A stretch of 64,000 nt of DNA from Flammulina velutipes. Lineage: Eukaryota; Basidiomycota; Agaricomycetes; Agaricales; Physalacriaceae. The notes beneath the pieces are model-generated. The model was not told where the DNA came from. It did not search any database and was given only the letters and a program-made list of their open reading frames with translations. The DNA lies in contig CM022369.1 in the NCBI GenBank assembly GCA_011800155.1, positions 3,348,001 to 3,412,000 of the forward strand, in the 5' to 3' direction. The position numbers were made by a program, and so were the translations under genes. Below, one piece after another: positions 9,928 through 21,122 of the stretch; within the stretch, counting starts at the first letter, position 1; every line of letters starts with the position of its first letter.

Positions 9928-10218
9928 TCAGTATCCATTAGGACGATTGTAATTCATGGAAGGCGTTGGTTGGGGGCGGGCCGGGTTCCGAACAATGGCA
10001 ACATCGACATCTTCCTTGTACTCCTCTACGAACCTTGTCATACTTGGGGCAGCTTCGGTGTCCACAGGGATGAGTTCCAAATTCGCATCAACTAAAACGG
10101 CAAAGAATGTACAGCCGGAGTTTGCCGATGGTTCTTGGACCTTTCCTCCACGATGCTCACCGTGGAAGAGATACGTGCTGCAAAGGTACTTATACGTGCT
10201 TAAAATAAAATGTACCAA
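9928..10218 (-). CDS. Hypothetical protein 3' exon(s), start unclear
   Basis: A minus-strand frame of 96 codons ends with a Pro-rich tail (RPQPTPSMNYNRPNGY). Its C-terminal part (FFAVLVDANLELIPVD..MTRFVEEYKEDVDVAIV) looks protein-like in composition. The upstream exon is uncertain; an ATG at about 10306 could be spliced in, but I could not find a convincing intron. A short related stretch with the same KV-EPSANSG coding pattern occurs at 28995-29035 on the plus strand. I do not recognise the family. It lies just downstream of the BTB gene on the same strand. Confidence 0.4.
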   Translation of the reverse strand: MVHFILSTYKYLCSTYLFHGEHRGGKVQEPSANSGCTFFAVLVDANLELIPVDTEAAPSMTRFVEEYKEDVDVAIVRNPARPQPTPSMNYNRPNGY

Positions 10219-10359
10219 TTCATTCTACTGCCCATGTCGCAATCTTGTTTTCATCCGCTTCAAGCTGGCCAGATATCGAGTCCGCGTGCGACGTCCTACC
10301 ATCATGTGAAAGGCCTTGCCGAACGTAGTAGCACTAGACTACCAGCGTCCGCCGTCCGG

Positions 10360-12041
10360 TCACACCAATAAAGTATCGAAAGCTTTCGCCATTATCCCCT
10401 CCACGATCCTCTGCATCGCAAACTGAAGATGATGGTCCCGAGGTGAACCGAATTTCTTCAATGCCTCGTTCACACCCGTCTGTATGACACTGCTCGAGCA
10501 ATTCTTCAAGAGGAAGTCCACTTCGACGTTTAGGACGTCGGGATATCTACATAAGCCGAACGAGATCAACGAGAAGGAAGAGAAGGAGAAAAAACCTTAC
10601 TTGGAGCTAAAGCGAGAAAAGACCTCCTTCAGAATGTTTCCCTGGGTTAACTGGGACTTGATATTGGCGAGTGCAACCTTTTTCAAGGTATCAATACCGA
10701 ACTACGCGTTTTAGCATACCAATAAGAAGGGTAATGTGAAGGGTAACGAACCTTGTCTGCAAGCCGGTACATGGACTTGGGTGAGCATTTTTTTCCCTCC
10801 GTGAAACGGATAGATGCGTCTGACGTGGTCGCAAAGTTCGATTGCAGCTTTGAGAAGTTGATCTGGCTGAAGTAAACATAATTGATGAATGCACGCCAAC
10901 TAAGTATAGTACGTTGAGTCAGTTATGTGTGTGAGTGAACGTCGCTCACGTCCGAAACGCTGTGTCTTTTATAAAAATCACGCGCCCACTCCTCAAGAAT
11001 TGAACGTCACTCCCAGCCTGAATTCGCCTATATGAAGTAAGCGAAGATGCGGACAGATACAGCCAGAACCTCACGTACACGAGCTCATTGCGGAAGTCGT
11101 TCGCTCGGGATATGTCGTCTTTCTTTCCAGCTATTTCTTCATCGGCGCTGTCAATCATCAAAATCTATGAGGCATCGAGTACTAATCAATCTTACCGTTC
11201 GTCCTCTTCTTCGTCTTCTAGATCACTATCCGAGTCATACTCGTACGTTTCAATGTCGTTATCATCGGGCGCAACACAATAAAGGTCAATAGGGACATCC
11301 CCAGAGCTCTTAAATCCCTCCGAGGCGACTACGGGGTACGGCATAAGCGACATACCAATCAATAACCAAAGCAAGCCACTCACGAAACACCTCCAATCCG
11401 AACTTCAGCAAGATGTCCGAATTAGCAAAAATCGGCTTTGGATGACTAGCGCCGTAGTTCCCATAATGCTTTGAGTAGAGAAAGAACTTGGTATTGATCA
11501 TGTCCCCAGAACAAATACTATCCGCCAAGACGCTAGCGGTACGTTCTTCGAATGTGTACGGTGCGTCTGACAACAGTTCAACTACCACTCGGAGTTTGAT
11601 GGTTGCATTAGGACCATTCTTTTTGGAGGGAGAAGGATTCGGTGTATAGGAAAATATTCCAATGGTTGATGTGGGAGATAATAACCCTGTAACGTTGGCG
11701 ATGGTTTGGGTGTCGATCTTGGGTGTATTGGTATTGCTCTCAATTGTAGCTGTAGAGCGGATGCGTCTGAAGGATAAACTCTTTGAGAGTCCGGTTGTGG
11801 ATGGTTCGAGGTGGAGATAAAGGCGTATCTAGCAGTGGGGAAAATCAGACATTTGGACCTTGCTGTAGGAAGCTCATGCCTGAAGAATACGAGAAAAGAG
11901 TGTCTCTCGAACGATCTTGAATGTCCATCCGAGCCCAGATCGTTCACTTGTCATTTCCTTTCCCCAAGCCTCGGGAGATATAGAAAAGGTCGAGGTAAAT
12001 GTTAGAGGATCCGAAAATTCTTCTTCTCCAATGCGGTTCAT
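10360..12041 (-). CDS. BTB/POZ-type protein, copy 1 (440 aa)
   Basis: Eight exons (12041-11880, 11828-11384, 11328-11196, 11147-11079, 11027-10950, 10899-10752, 10701-10601, 10546-10360) give an intact 440-aa frame co-linear with the copy at 17806-19592. The N-terminal half resembles a MATH-like substrate-binding region. It is followed by an acidic linker (YDSDSDLEDEEEDER) and then a BTB-like C-terminal half (FLRSGRVIFIKD, SPKSMYRLADKFGI, ALANIKSQL). Such proteins often act as cullin-3 adaptors. The first intron (11829-11879) begins with GC instead of GT, so it is either a GC-AG intron or a splicing defect. The 5' flank is shared with the other copy (AAAGTCACA then CACGAGGCG and CTCCCACCATGAACCG). 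Confidence 0.8.
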
Positions 12042-12248
12042 GGTGGGAGAAAGGTGGAAGGAGGCCTACGTATGCGCCTCGTGCGGTGTGACTTTCGAAA
12101 GTTCATTGATTGCCTTAGAATCAGATAAGGGAGAAACCAAGTAGGTGGGATAATTCATCTGTTAGGGAGTAGTCTTTAGGTTTGCCTACTCGAGACTAGT
12201 ACAGACCAGACTCTTAACGTCGTCCTAAGAACTTCGTTTGTACAGAGT

Positions 12249-12352
12249 TGTCAATACCGAAAGGAAGAAACGGACGCACCGAAGCTTGAGACGTTGAGGG
12301 ATGTAACGTTAGATGCGAGCTGCGAGATGGAGTTCTATACGTGATGGCAGGT
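12249..12352 (+). pseudogene. NAA38 remnant
   Basis: About 100 bp similar to two separate parts of the intact NAA38 gene at 17297-17593: the GAAACGG..AAGCTTGAGACG segment and the GATGCGAGCT..TGA 3' end. Roughly 80 bp between them and the whole 5' half are missing. It lies head-to-head with BTB copy 1, whereas the intact NAA38 is head-to-tail with BTB copy 2. It cannot encode an LSm fold. Confidence 0.7.
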
Positions 12353-12618
12353 CTGTGCCAGCGAATTTACCGTAAAATATAGAGATCGTAGTCGAAGAGG
12401 AGGATCGGCCCGAATAACCGGAAGGACTCCGTCGTCGTACTGCTGCTATTCGAGAAGCAATTCCATACACGATACCTCTACATAATAAATAACAGATCGG
12501 CGGCGCTTCAAACAGTGGATAGGACGTGGGCTATGGTAGTACATCGACAAGAGATGCGAATTAAAGAACATGGGTCATAAACAATCCGTAAGTAAGTATG
12601 TATGCAGACACCTTGGTC

Positions 12619-14050
12619 TCATGTACGGTTCCACGAAAGCAGCGACATGTCTCCCAGACGCCTGCATTTTTAGGTCAGATCGGAATGTCAATTTGAAGAC
12701 GATGGACCACATACCTCGGTTTGATGAGATGGCGCGCAGTCCCCAGCACCGCCAACAGAACGAAAAGACCTGCAGCGGCAACATACGCCCATCCAAGGAA
12801 CGGGTTCTTCCCGCCTATCCATGACACCGTTGTGATGACCACGGACTTTGTGCCATCATACGGCAACACCGGGAAATCTACCAAAAAACGATAAAGATCC
12901 CGCTCTGAACAGAGAATGGAATGGTACTCACTCAGGTTGATGACCATCTGATACGTCCCAGCGCGCATCGTATCACGGTCGTTACGCCCATACAACTTGG
13001 TAAACGTCGGCAGACCCGCCGTCCGCATCCAATTCTGGAAATGCTCGTTGGCCTTCAAGTCCGGCGGCGGGTTGTCATCGGTGTAGCCATCGGGGAACTG
13101 CAGGTCCCAGTTCGGCGGCGGGGCGATCTCGCTCAGCGACTTGTAGCTGTCGTCGCTTATAGGCGAGTTGACGTATTTCTTGGCTTCTCCTGGCCATGAG
13201 ATGTCTTTGGAGGAGAATGTGTATGTGGTATCGACTGTATCGCTCGACGGGTTCAGGAGGACGGGAGACGAGAAAGTGTCTGGGGAGTGTTAGGATGGGA
13301 TCGGGAGGCGGAGGAGAATCTGACCATTGAAGAACGAATTGGCGATTAGACCGCAGGGATATATGGATTTCTTGGTTCCGTTTATCGTGCGAGCACCCAA
13401 TGGCTTGCAGTCGCTGTCCTCAAGACTTGACAATGATACGTGGCTACCCTTTAGCTGGTCCGAATTGAGACTCTTGACGTAGCGCCGATGATTCTGGTAG
13501 AAGTTGGTGAGCTTGTAGTACAGGAAGACGGAGCTGGGGAGGTCTGCGGGGACGTCGAATTCGAGGATACACTGCAGCTGTGCCCCGACGTCGGTGACTG
13601 TGTCATTGTTTGTGTTGTTAAGAAGAGCGTATCGGGGCTTGTCCGGATTGAGACCGCTATCCTTGAGACGGTATGAGAACTTTGGCACGTCCACAAAGTC
13701 GTAGGAGCCGTTTGTTGTGGATGCTTCTAGGTTTTCGCACTGCGAGTAGTCGAATGTCATTTCGGATACCAAGGAGGAGCCCCAGATCAATAAGCCGCCT
13801 ATTGGGCCAAAGAGGACGCCGAGGATGAAGAAGGTGGGAAGAACGGTCTTTGGGGTGAGGATAGGCTGCCATGCCTTTAGTCGCTGCTGCTTGAACGCAG
13901 TGTCTGCGAACAATGAGACTGCTGGCCGGGGCGAAGTAAATAGAACGCACTTGCTGGCCGTTTCCATCCACCCTTCTCCTTTTTGTTCTCGCCACTGCTG
14001 CCATCGTCGACGGGCTCCTCCTTCTTGGATTTACGATTGAAGAGGCCCAT
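12619..14050 (-). CDS. CDC50: CDC50/LEM3 family P4-ATPase flippase subunit (410 aa)
   Basis: Exons 14050-13951, 13903-13325, 13279-12932, 12877-12715 and 12661-12619 give 410 aa, the usual size. Family landmarks appear in order: FKQQRLKAWQPILTP before the first membrane segment (about 54-76); the exoplasmic loop with YYKLTNFYQNHRRYVKS, several Cys and N-glycosylation sequons; IYPCGLIANSFFND; NWMRTAGLPTFTKLYG; a second membrane segment (about 370-392); and the cytosolic tail KPRRLGDMSLLSWN. CDC50 proteins are obligate beta subunits of phospholipid flippases, needed for their ER exit and transport. The start MGLFNRKSKKEE is the only plausible one. The gene is single copy in the window and appears fully intact. 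Confidence 0.95.
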
Positions 14051-14193
14051 AAAGAAAGGGAAATGAAGGGAAGATGAGGGCGTAAGGCAAAGGAGTTGCT
14101 AGCCGGAGTAGGATTGTCAAACCCGTCTCGTAAAACGCACGTGGCAACACCGCTTCCGCTGTTATACATAGAGTACACTTGCTTATGTAGATA

Positions 14194-15077
14194 CTAATCC
14201 CCCCACATACTATCTTCGCTGAAACCTGCACGATCCTTGACGCCTCTCAGCTCTTTGCCGCCGAGGCCGCCCTTCCCCCTGACTTTGCGCCCGCCAAGCT
14301 CCTTGTACATGTCTCGCATCTCGTTCTTCGCAACTCCCTTCTGCGCCACCTCGGCCTCTTGCCTCCACCTCTCCTCCTTGATCTCTCGCGGCGTCTGGTA
14401 CCCACTGGCAGTAAACACCATGTTGTTCGATATCGATGCCAGAGTATTCGGCGATGAGTACCCAGAGCTTTGCGTATTGCTAGCGCGCAGAGACGATATA
14501 TGTGAAGCACGCTGCGACATCCAAGTCAGTCCAAGTTTCACTACCGCGCAAAGGGGACGTACCCAGTTCTGTTTACTCTCCCGCTTGGTCCACTTACCGG
14601 GCGGCAGACTCTCATCGTTAAAGTTCTCTTTCCGGTAGTGCTGGAACCACACATAGTTTATCGTCTGGCTGCGGGCCCATTTCCGAGACACTAGGGCGCA
14701 TTTCGCCAGGTCGCGGAGGGGTATCCGCGCAAAGATCTTTTGGTTCACCTCCGTAGGCAGAACTTTTAGTGGATCCTGGGCGTTGCTCTTCGATGTAGGC
14801 CGTAGCGACGAAGAGCGTTGTGATGGTGACTTGGGCGGCGATGAGGGCCGGGTGCGTGAAGGTGACGACGGGCGAGTACGTGTAGGTGTCCCAGGCAGCG
14901 AAAACTATTTTCTGATAAGCAATCTGTCGATGATAGAAAGTGTGAGGGACGCACGACGCCGACGAGCTCCTCATCGTCCTCCTCATAATCCCTGCCATCC
15001 TTCTCTGTTGTTTTGCCGTTGCTAAAGGCGTCGTTGATGGTCGACGCGCGAAGTAAATCTTGCAGTAATGCACTCAT
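14194..15077 (-). CDS. F-box protein (260 aa)
   Basis: Exons 15077-14955, 14904-14563 and 14511-14194 give 260 aa (277 aa if the last 51-nt intron is retained; it has no stop). A Ser/Pro/Arg-rich linker (residues 45-85) precedes the F-box, LPTEVNQKIFARIPLRDLAKC..VSRKW, the SCF-binding motif that links to Skp1. The tail is charged (REIKEERWRQEAE, GGKELRGVKDRAGFSEDSMWGD) and may bind the substrate. It lies on the same strand as CDC50, 143 bp from it. A TATAAA box lies 53 bp upstream of the ATG. The N-terminal exon MSALLQDLLRASTINDAF looks conserved-type but I do not recognise the subfamily. Confidence 0.8.
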
Positions 15078-15129
15078 GTTCGATGTTGGGGAAACAGTGA
15101 TGAATCAAAGCCAATGAGCGCCCTGCCCT

Positions 15130-15136
15130 TTATAAA
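15130..15136 (-). promoter_or_regulatory. TATA box of the F-box gene
   Basis: A TATAAA sequence within CTTTATAAAG lies about 53 bp upstream of the F-box gene ATG at 15077. Confidence 0.5.
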
Positions 15137-15496
15137 GCACCCGCTACCCCTATTATTGTGACGTCATGAGACACAGCTAATCGATGACGCATCGGTGCTT
15201 GCAAACTCGAGATTTTGAGTCAGTATCGAGTCACAAAGATGGCGGTCGCGGCCATTCAGTTTATCAATCAACCAACACCGAGGAAATCCGTGTACTGCTC
15301 TTCCTAGCCCTCCCATTCTCCATTGATCTGGAGTCTAGACTCTGGATTCTTCCAGCCCCGCATGCGTTTGTGGCGAGACGGAGCCCCGATACTCTTGCAG
15401 ATTTTATAGGGCGGAAAAGGTCGGAAAATTGTAACTTTACATTTTGACATTGATACAAGAAATATCGGAAGAACCAATAATGTCTCCGACTCATGA

Positions 15497-16708
15497 TCAC
15501 TGCCCATTCCAGACAGCTATAGAATATTTTGGTTAGCTTCACATAGAAGTTGGCGCATTGTTGGGACGTACCAGGTCCGGGAACCTGCAAAACACATCAA
15601 TACAATTCGGAAAATGTAGAAAAGCTCGACGTACTTTGTAGGTGGTAATCGAAGATGCCGCCGACGAGTAGATATCAACCGTCACACCTGGGTCGGACAT
15701 ACTGTACCCTCCTATATACAATATGTACATGATCAGTACAAGTATAGCGATTCAACACGCGACTTACCAGGCAGAGAGATGAGGTACGAGCCGCTGGGAG
15801 TCTTACCTCCACCCCCACTCACAATAAGCTGGCCGCCTAAAACCAATCAGCACACATCTCAAAAAACCCAACCATCCCATCCACTCACATTCCGGATAAA
15901 ACTGCGGAGTATTCGCCTGGTGCAGAGCAAGCAACTCATGGCGAATCAAATACTCCCCATTAGCCAACGCAGCAGGGACTGTAGCCGTGTACGCCAGGTC
16001 CTTCATGATATCTCCATTGCCCCACTGGCCCTTGTTTAGCGTACCGGACTTCAGGCCGGTCTCAGCAATCTTGAACCACTTGAGGGAGGCGCTGTTGGCG
16101 GAGGTGCAGGAGCCACCGCAGGAGGCCATGTATACCATTACGGGGCCTTCGGCGTGTGTCCATTGGCTTCGGGATGGTGAGGTGGTGGAGGAAGGATGGA
16201 AGGAAAGACGTACCTCCAATAGGCGGTAATGGGCGTTCCGGCGGTTATGTTGGCGCTGAGCTGGCCAGAAGAGGCGGCGCCGTTGTTGTTGCAGTGGATT
16301 GTCTACACGATTGATATGAGTGTATGTTCATGTATGAGCTGGAAGATCGCTTACGCCGGCTGTGGCGCTCAAGATACTTTAGGTTGGTAATAGACGCTTT
16401 AAAAGGGATACCAAGGCTGGGAAAGAGGCAAACTTACGGATCGTACGAGCCTATTCCTAGCGTCAGGAAAAGTAGTATCGCAGTTATGGATGATACGCAC
16501 TGTATGGCCTCCCAATGGACCTTTGTCCACTAGGGGAGTTGTACGGCTGCCAACCAGGGTAGGTCGTCGCTATATATTCATCAAGTCCCGCGGATGAGAT
16601 GAGCGATGACTTGAACTACGACTTACAACCGATCTTGTAGGAGGTGACGCCTCCGTGGGCGAGCGCCATGGACGCAGCGGCGAGGGTAGTGAGGAGGGAG
16701 GCAATCAT
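15497..16708 (-). CDS. AA9 lytic polysaccharide monooxygenase (242 aa)
   Basis: Ten exons (16708-16630, 16569-16501, 16450-16438, 16376-16355, 16302-16214, 16166-15889, 15836-15768, 15711-15635, 15584-15572, 15516-15497) give 242 aa. The signal peptide MIASLLTTLAAASMALA (1-17) leaves His18 as the mature N-terminus (HGGVTSYKIG), the first copper ligand of the histidine brace. The second is the His in QWTHAEGPVMVYMASC. The axial Tyr is in the QFYPEC motif. The end VPGPAVWNG is typical of the family. AA9 enzymes secreted by wood- and litter-decay fungi oxidatively cleave cellulose. There is no carbohydrate-binding module. Exons 3 and 9 are only 13 nt. A TATAAA box lies at 16747-16752. Confidence 0.95.
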
Positions 16709-16746
16709 CTTCGAAGCTGGAGATGAGAGTACTGAGCACTTGACCC

Positions 16747-16752
16747 TTTATA
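16747..16752 (-). promoter_or_regulatory. TATA box of the AA9 gene
   Basis: TATAAAGGG on the minus strand lies about 40 bp upstream of the AA9 ATG, giving a short 5' UTR typical of highly expressed secreted enzymes. Confidence 0.5.
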
Positions 16753-17296
16753 TCGTCTCGCAATATCAAGCTCCGCTGGTATAGTGACGAAAACGGGGTG
16801 TCGTCGGGACACGCTATTTTCCCGTTACCGCAAAAAAGACGCGTTAAGGATCCTCCTCGGGGACATGCGCATTGCGTGAAGGTATCAGCGTGACCTATCA
16901 TTGGACGAGGGAGTTATTATGTCGGATAAAAGCCAATCATGCAGCCGGAATTTCTCCAGAATGGATGTGTGTGTCTAAGGTTACTAAAGGTGGTAACGTT
17001 AAGACTTATCGATCATCGGAGAAGCATATGGTTTGGGGTTGCCATCCAGTAGTTAGCCAAGCGCTTGCTGCAGCAGTATATGAAAGCCCCAGCGGCCAAG
17101 TTGGCACGTCAGTTGTCAGCGAGGGAAAGCGTCAGATCTGTGAGCAGTACATTTAATGTCTAGTGCGTCGCCGAGCTTCAGCTCAAGATTCGTTCAAGGA
17201 TCTTCGAGCGTTCAGCCTATTCTCAGTACAGAGTGGTAAGAAACAGAACACTTACTCCCGGCCTATTCGGGCCGTTCCTCCTTTCGTTCCTCCACC
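16753..17296. other. Intergenic, divergent promoter region
   Basis: The space between the divergently transcribed AA9 gene and NAA38. A plus-strand frame at 16872-17156 (94 codons) has no motif, no paralogue and no splice support, so I leave it unannotated. Confidence 0.4.
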
Positions 17297-17593
17297 ATGG
17301 CAGACCGCCTCCGACCTCTTCTGCGCCGTACTCTACGCGTGTGCACAACTGATAATCGCATCTTTCTTGGTACATTTGCTGGTACAGACCAGCCTCTCAA
17401 CATCGTCCTAGTGAATGCCGAAGAGTTTCGTTTGGTCCCGATTGATGAAGAAACGGATACACTGAAGCTTGAGACGCCCGACGGCCGCTTCGTTGGGCAG
17501 GTCCTCATACCGTGGAAGATTGTCGTTACGATTGAGGCAGACGTTGGAGATGTAAGGTTGGATGCGAGCTACGTGGATATGGAGTATATGTGA
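17297..17593 (+). CDS. NAA38: NatC auxiliary subunit NAA38, LSm-domain protein (98 aa)
   Basis: A single exon encoding 98 aa, nearly all of it one Sm-like fold. Sm1 reads LRRTLRVCTTDNRIFLGTFAGTD..NIVL and Sm2 is GRFVGQVLIPWKIVVTIE. This layout and length match the small LSm protein NAA38 (LSMD1/MAK31 type), a subunit of the NatC N-terminal acetyltransferase. Another LSm protein is possible but less likely. It is followed 212 bp downstream, on the same strand, by BTB copy 2. A degraded second copy lies at 12249-12352. Confidence 0.8.
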   Translation: MADRLRPLLRRTLRVCTTDNRIFLGTFAGTDQPLNIVLVNAEEFRLVPIDEETDTLKLETPDGRFVGQVLIPWKIVVTIEADVGDVRLDASYVDMEYM

Positions 17594-17805
17594 TTCGGTG
17601 CGCTTTGTCTTGGTTTTGACTTCGTACTATGTACGTACTGATTTATCGTCAGATGTAATGTCATCAGAGGCGCTGTTTGTTTAACAAAGACAATCTGCAA
17701 ATAGCGTATCTGCGCCACTCAACTGGTCCCTGCCTTCCAAGGATTATCTAAGACAAAGAACAAAGTCACAATGCACGAGGCGCCACCCTTCACCTTCCTC
17801 CCACC

Positions 17806-19592
17806 ATGAACCGCGTTGGAGAAGAACAATTTTCGTCGCATCCTCTGGCGTTCACGTCGACGTTTTCGATATCTGCCGGGGCTTGGGGAACGGACTTGAC
17901 GAGCGAGCGATGTGGGCTTGGGTGGTACTTTAAGCTTGTTCCTGTGCCACTGGCGACCGTGTCCACTCCCTCTTCTCTTGTTCAGGTAAGAAACACGTAG
18001 TATTGTACGATGTTTGACCGTCTAACATCGGCATGACTAGATGCGCCTTGATCTTCACCTCCAACCATCGACCACCGGCCTGGCCAAGCCCTTGTTCGTC
18101 CAAAGCATTCGCTCAACAGCTACCCTTGATAACGATACCACCGCGCCCACCGCTCCAAAGATCGACTCTCAAACCATCACCAACACCACCACACTACTGT
18201 TCCCCTCGTCAATTGTCGGTGTATTCTCCTGCGCGCCGCTTCCTTTTTCCTTCGCGCAGAACAGCCCCAATGTGACCTACAAACTGCGAATCGTGGTTCA
18301 ACTCTTGTCTGATGGGGTGACACCATGCAACTTCGAGCAACGCACCGCCAGTGCTTTGACGGATAGCATTCGTTCTGGAGATATGGTCAACACCAAGTTT
18401 TATCTCTATTCGAAGCATTACGGACATGGTGGCGCTAGCCATCCCAAGCCGGCTTTTGCGAGCTCTGTTATATTGCGCGAGTTTGGGTCAGAGGATCTGA
18501 ATGTGTTTCGTGAGTGGCTACTGGGGGATATGGATGTTTGGTTGCTCATATGATTCCGTCAGTTTCTTCGGAAGGATTCAAGAGCTCGGAGGATGTCGCT
18601 CTTGACCTTTATCATGTTGCGCCCGATGATGAAGACGTCGGAACGTACGAGTATGACTCGGATAGTGATCTTGAAGACGACGAAGAGGACGAACGGTAAG
18701 TTTTCTCAGTACTCAATGCCTCATAGATTTTGACGATTGACAGTGCCAGCGGCGATGGCGATGAAGAAGTAGCTGGAAAGAAACCCGACTCATCCCGAGC
18801 GGACGACTTGCGGAATGAGCTCGTGTACGTGAGCTTCTAATTTCATCTTCCCTCATCTTCGCTTACTTCGTATAGGCGAATTCAGGCTGAAAGCGATGTT
18901 CAATTCTTGAGGACCGGACGCGTGATCTTCATCAAAGACATCTCATCCCGGACGTGAGCTCCATCCGTCTCCTTCTATAAACCATATATCTGACTGGGCA
19001 TAGCTGGAACGCATTCATCAAATATGTCTACTTCACCCAGATCGAGTTCTCGAAGCTGCGATCGGCGTATGCGAGCTCGTCAGAGGCGTCTGCTCGCTTT
19101 TCCGATGAGCTTAAGTGCTCGCCCAAGTCCATGTATCGGCTTGCTGATAAGGTTCGTTGTTACCCCCGCGAACACCATTCGTATACTTACTTAAATGCGT
19201 AGTTCGGCATCCACGCATTGAAAAGGGCTGCGCTCGCCAACATCAAGTTTCAATTGACCAAGGACAACATATTGAAGGAGGTCTTTTCTCGCTTTACCTC
19301 CAAGTAAGGTTCTTCCCTGTCGTCAATCTTTGTTCGTCGTTAATGGTTTTGGTATAGATACCCGGAGGTCTTGACCGCTGAAGTGGATTTCCTGTTGAAG
19401 ACTTGCTCGAGCGACGTCATCCAGAAAGGCGTGAGCGAGGCGCTGAAGAAATTTGGTTCGCCTCGGGACCAGCATCTTCAGTTTGCGTTGGAGAAGATTA
19501 TGGATGGGGTTATAGCCAGAGGAACTACTCCCAAGCTTTTTGGTTTCAAATCGTCATGGTCAGTCAGTTCGACTCCTATTCCCTTTCGTTAG
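17806..19592 (+). CDS. BTB/POZ-type protein, copy 2 (474 aa)
   Basis: Eight exons (17806-17985, 18041-18509, 18563-18695, 18744-18824, 18876-18953, 19004-19151, 19203-19303, 19358-19592) give an intact 474-aa frame; all introns are GT-AG. The layout matches copy 1 at 10360-12041: a MATH-like N-terminal half, an acidic linker (DSDSDLEDDEEDER), and a BTB-like part with FLRTGRVIFIKD, SPKSMYRLADKFGI and ALANIKFQL. Intron positions are identical in the two copies. The C-terminus is longer here and could be altered by one more splice near 19530-19560, where the two copies diverge. A likely role is as a substrate adaptor for a cullin ligase; this is inference from family only. Confidence 0.82.
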
Positions 19593-19801
19593 ATTCTTTG
19601 TGCTATATCCCGAATTTTCTCATTTTATGTAGATTTATGTAAAGGATTACCGGGCTTCGCGAGTACTTATCTCCAAGGTTCCGGGTCTACTTACTTGCGC
19701 CACATATATATATTATATACAGCTTTTTAATACAACTCACAAGACTGGTGTAGAGCATTATGCAGTCTCATATGTCCACCGTACTATAAGAACAAGCCAG
19801 A

Positions 19802-21122
19802 TCAAACCTTCAAAGGAGGCGACTCGGCATCTACGAGCTTTTGATAGACTTCAGTATATCTCGGACCAACAACGTCCTTCTCGCTCTCCTCGCATATCTT
19901 CCTCAGCGATGCGATTTCCTCGCTGCTGAGTTTCACATTGGCAGCACCCAAGTTTTCGTTCAAGTACTTCAGCATGGTCAGAAACGCCGCGAGAAAATCA
20001 TAGCATATAACACGCACCTTGATCTTCTTCGTTCCGGGGATAACAACGATATTTTCCCCTTGTGCAAGGATCCACGCAAGGGAAATCTGGCCGGGTGTGG
20101 CGTTATGCGCTGAGCCTATTTCTTTGATGCGTTCGACGGCTTTTAAGATCTTTGGGAAGTTCTCTTTCGAGTATCTTTATAGTGATGATCAGCGATGGGA
20201 GCGTTTAGTCTTCAAAAAAGACCATACCTGGGAACATTCCGCCTAAAATCACTCTCCTCAAAGTCGTCTGGGCTTTTGTACTGCCCACTGATAAGACCTT
20301 TGGCGAGAGGCGAATACGCCACGATCGTTACGCCCAACTCCTTCGCCGTCGCGAAGATTCCACTCCGCTCGATGTTGAGCCACAAAGGGGAGTATTCCAT
20401 CTGCAGGGCGCTGATTGGATGGACAGCATGGGCGCGACGGAGGTCTTTCACGCCGCACTCTGAAAGTCCTAGGTACTTGACTTTACCCTCTCTGAAAGAG
20501 GTCAGAATCGTAAGTCAGAAAGAGCTGCGCCACATACTTGATGAGATCCACCATGGCGGTGATCGTTGTCTCGATCGGTGTTTTGGGGTCTATCCTGCGG
20601 AGGCGATGTTAGAACTTGGTGTGGCGGTGAGCGTACTGAAATTGAACATACCTATGGAGGTAATAAAGATCGATGCAGTCGACACCGAGTCTCTCAAGAG
20701 ATTTATAGCACTGCTCCTTGACGTAGGCGGGGTCTCCACGGGCGCCTTGAGGTGAATAGCCAAACTTGGTGGCGAGGAAGATGTCATTTCTCTTTCCTGT
20801 GCGCTTGAACCTACATATGATCGTACATAAATCTTCACCAATTAAGTCGAAGGTAAACCTACCACTTGCCAATGACCTCCTCAGAGTCACCATAGACGTT
20901 CGCAGTGTCCCAGTGAAGACAGCCTTGTTCGTATGCTGCATCAAGAAGCTAATCATAGGGGCATTAGCCTGAGACTGAATCTGAGTGAAATCCATAAGAA
21001 CAGACCTTGAACCGCTCCTCATCCGATTCAGTGGTACCATAACCAAAACTCATACCCATAGCTCCAAAGCCAACAGCGGGAACCAAAGCATCGCCGATCT
21101 TGCGGGCTAGTTGGGTAGACAT
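19802..21122 (-). CDS. Aldo-keto reductase (334 aa)
   Basis: Seven exons (21122-21006, 20948-20863, 20810-20652, 20594-20538, 20491-20228, 20174-20018, 19966-19802) give 334 aa, the normal length. The catalytic tetrad is visible: D53 and Y58 in WDTANVYG, K83 in LATKFG and H120 in YYLHR. The NADP-binding C-terminal part has [14 protein letters not shown]. It resembles the AKR13/YakC-type fungal reductases that act on aldehydes and other carbonyls in the cytosol. The gene converges with BTB copy 2 (209 bp between the stops). No sign of damage. Confidence 0.93.

Noticed and set aside
16872..17156. Plus-strand frame of 94 codons before NAA38
   Set aside because: No homologue or motif known to me and no splice support; it lies in a divergent promoter region.
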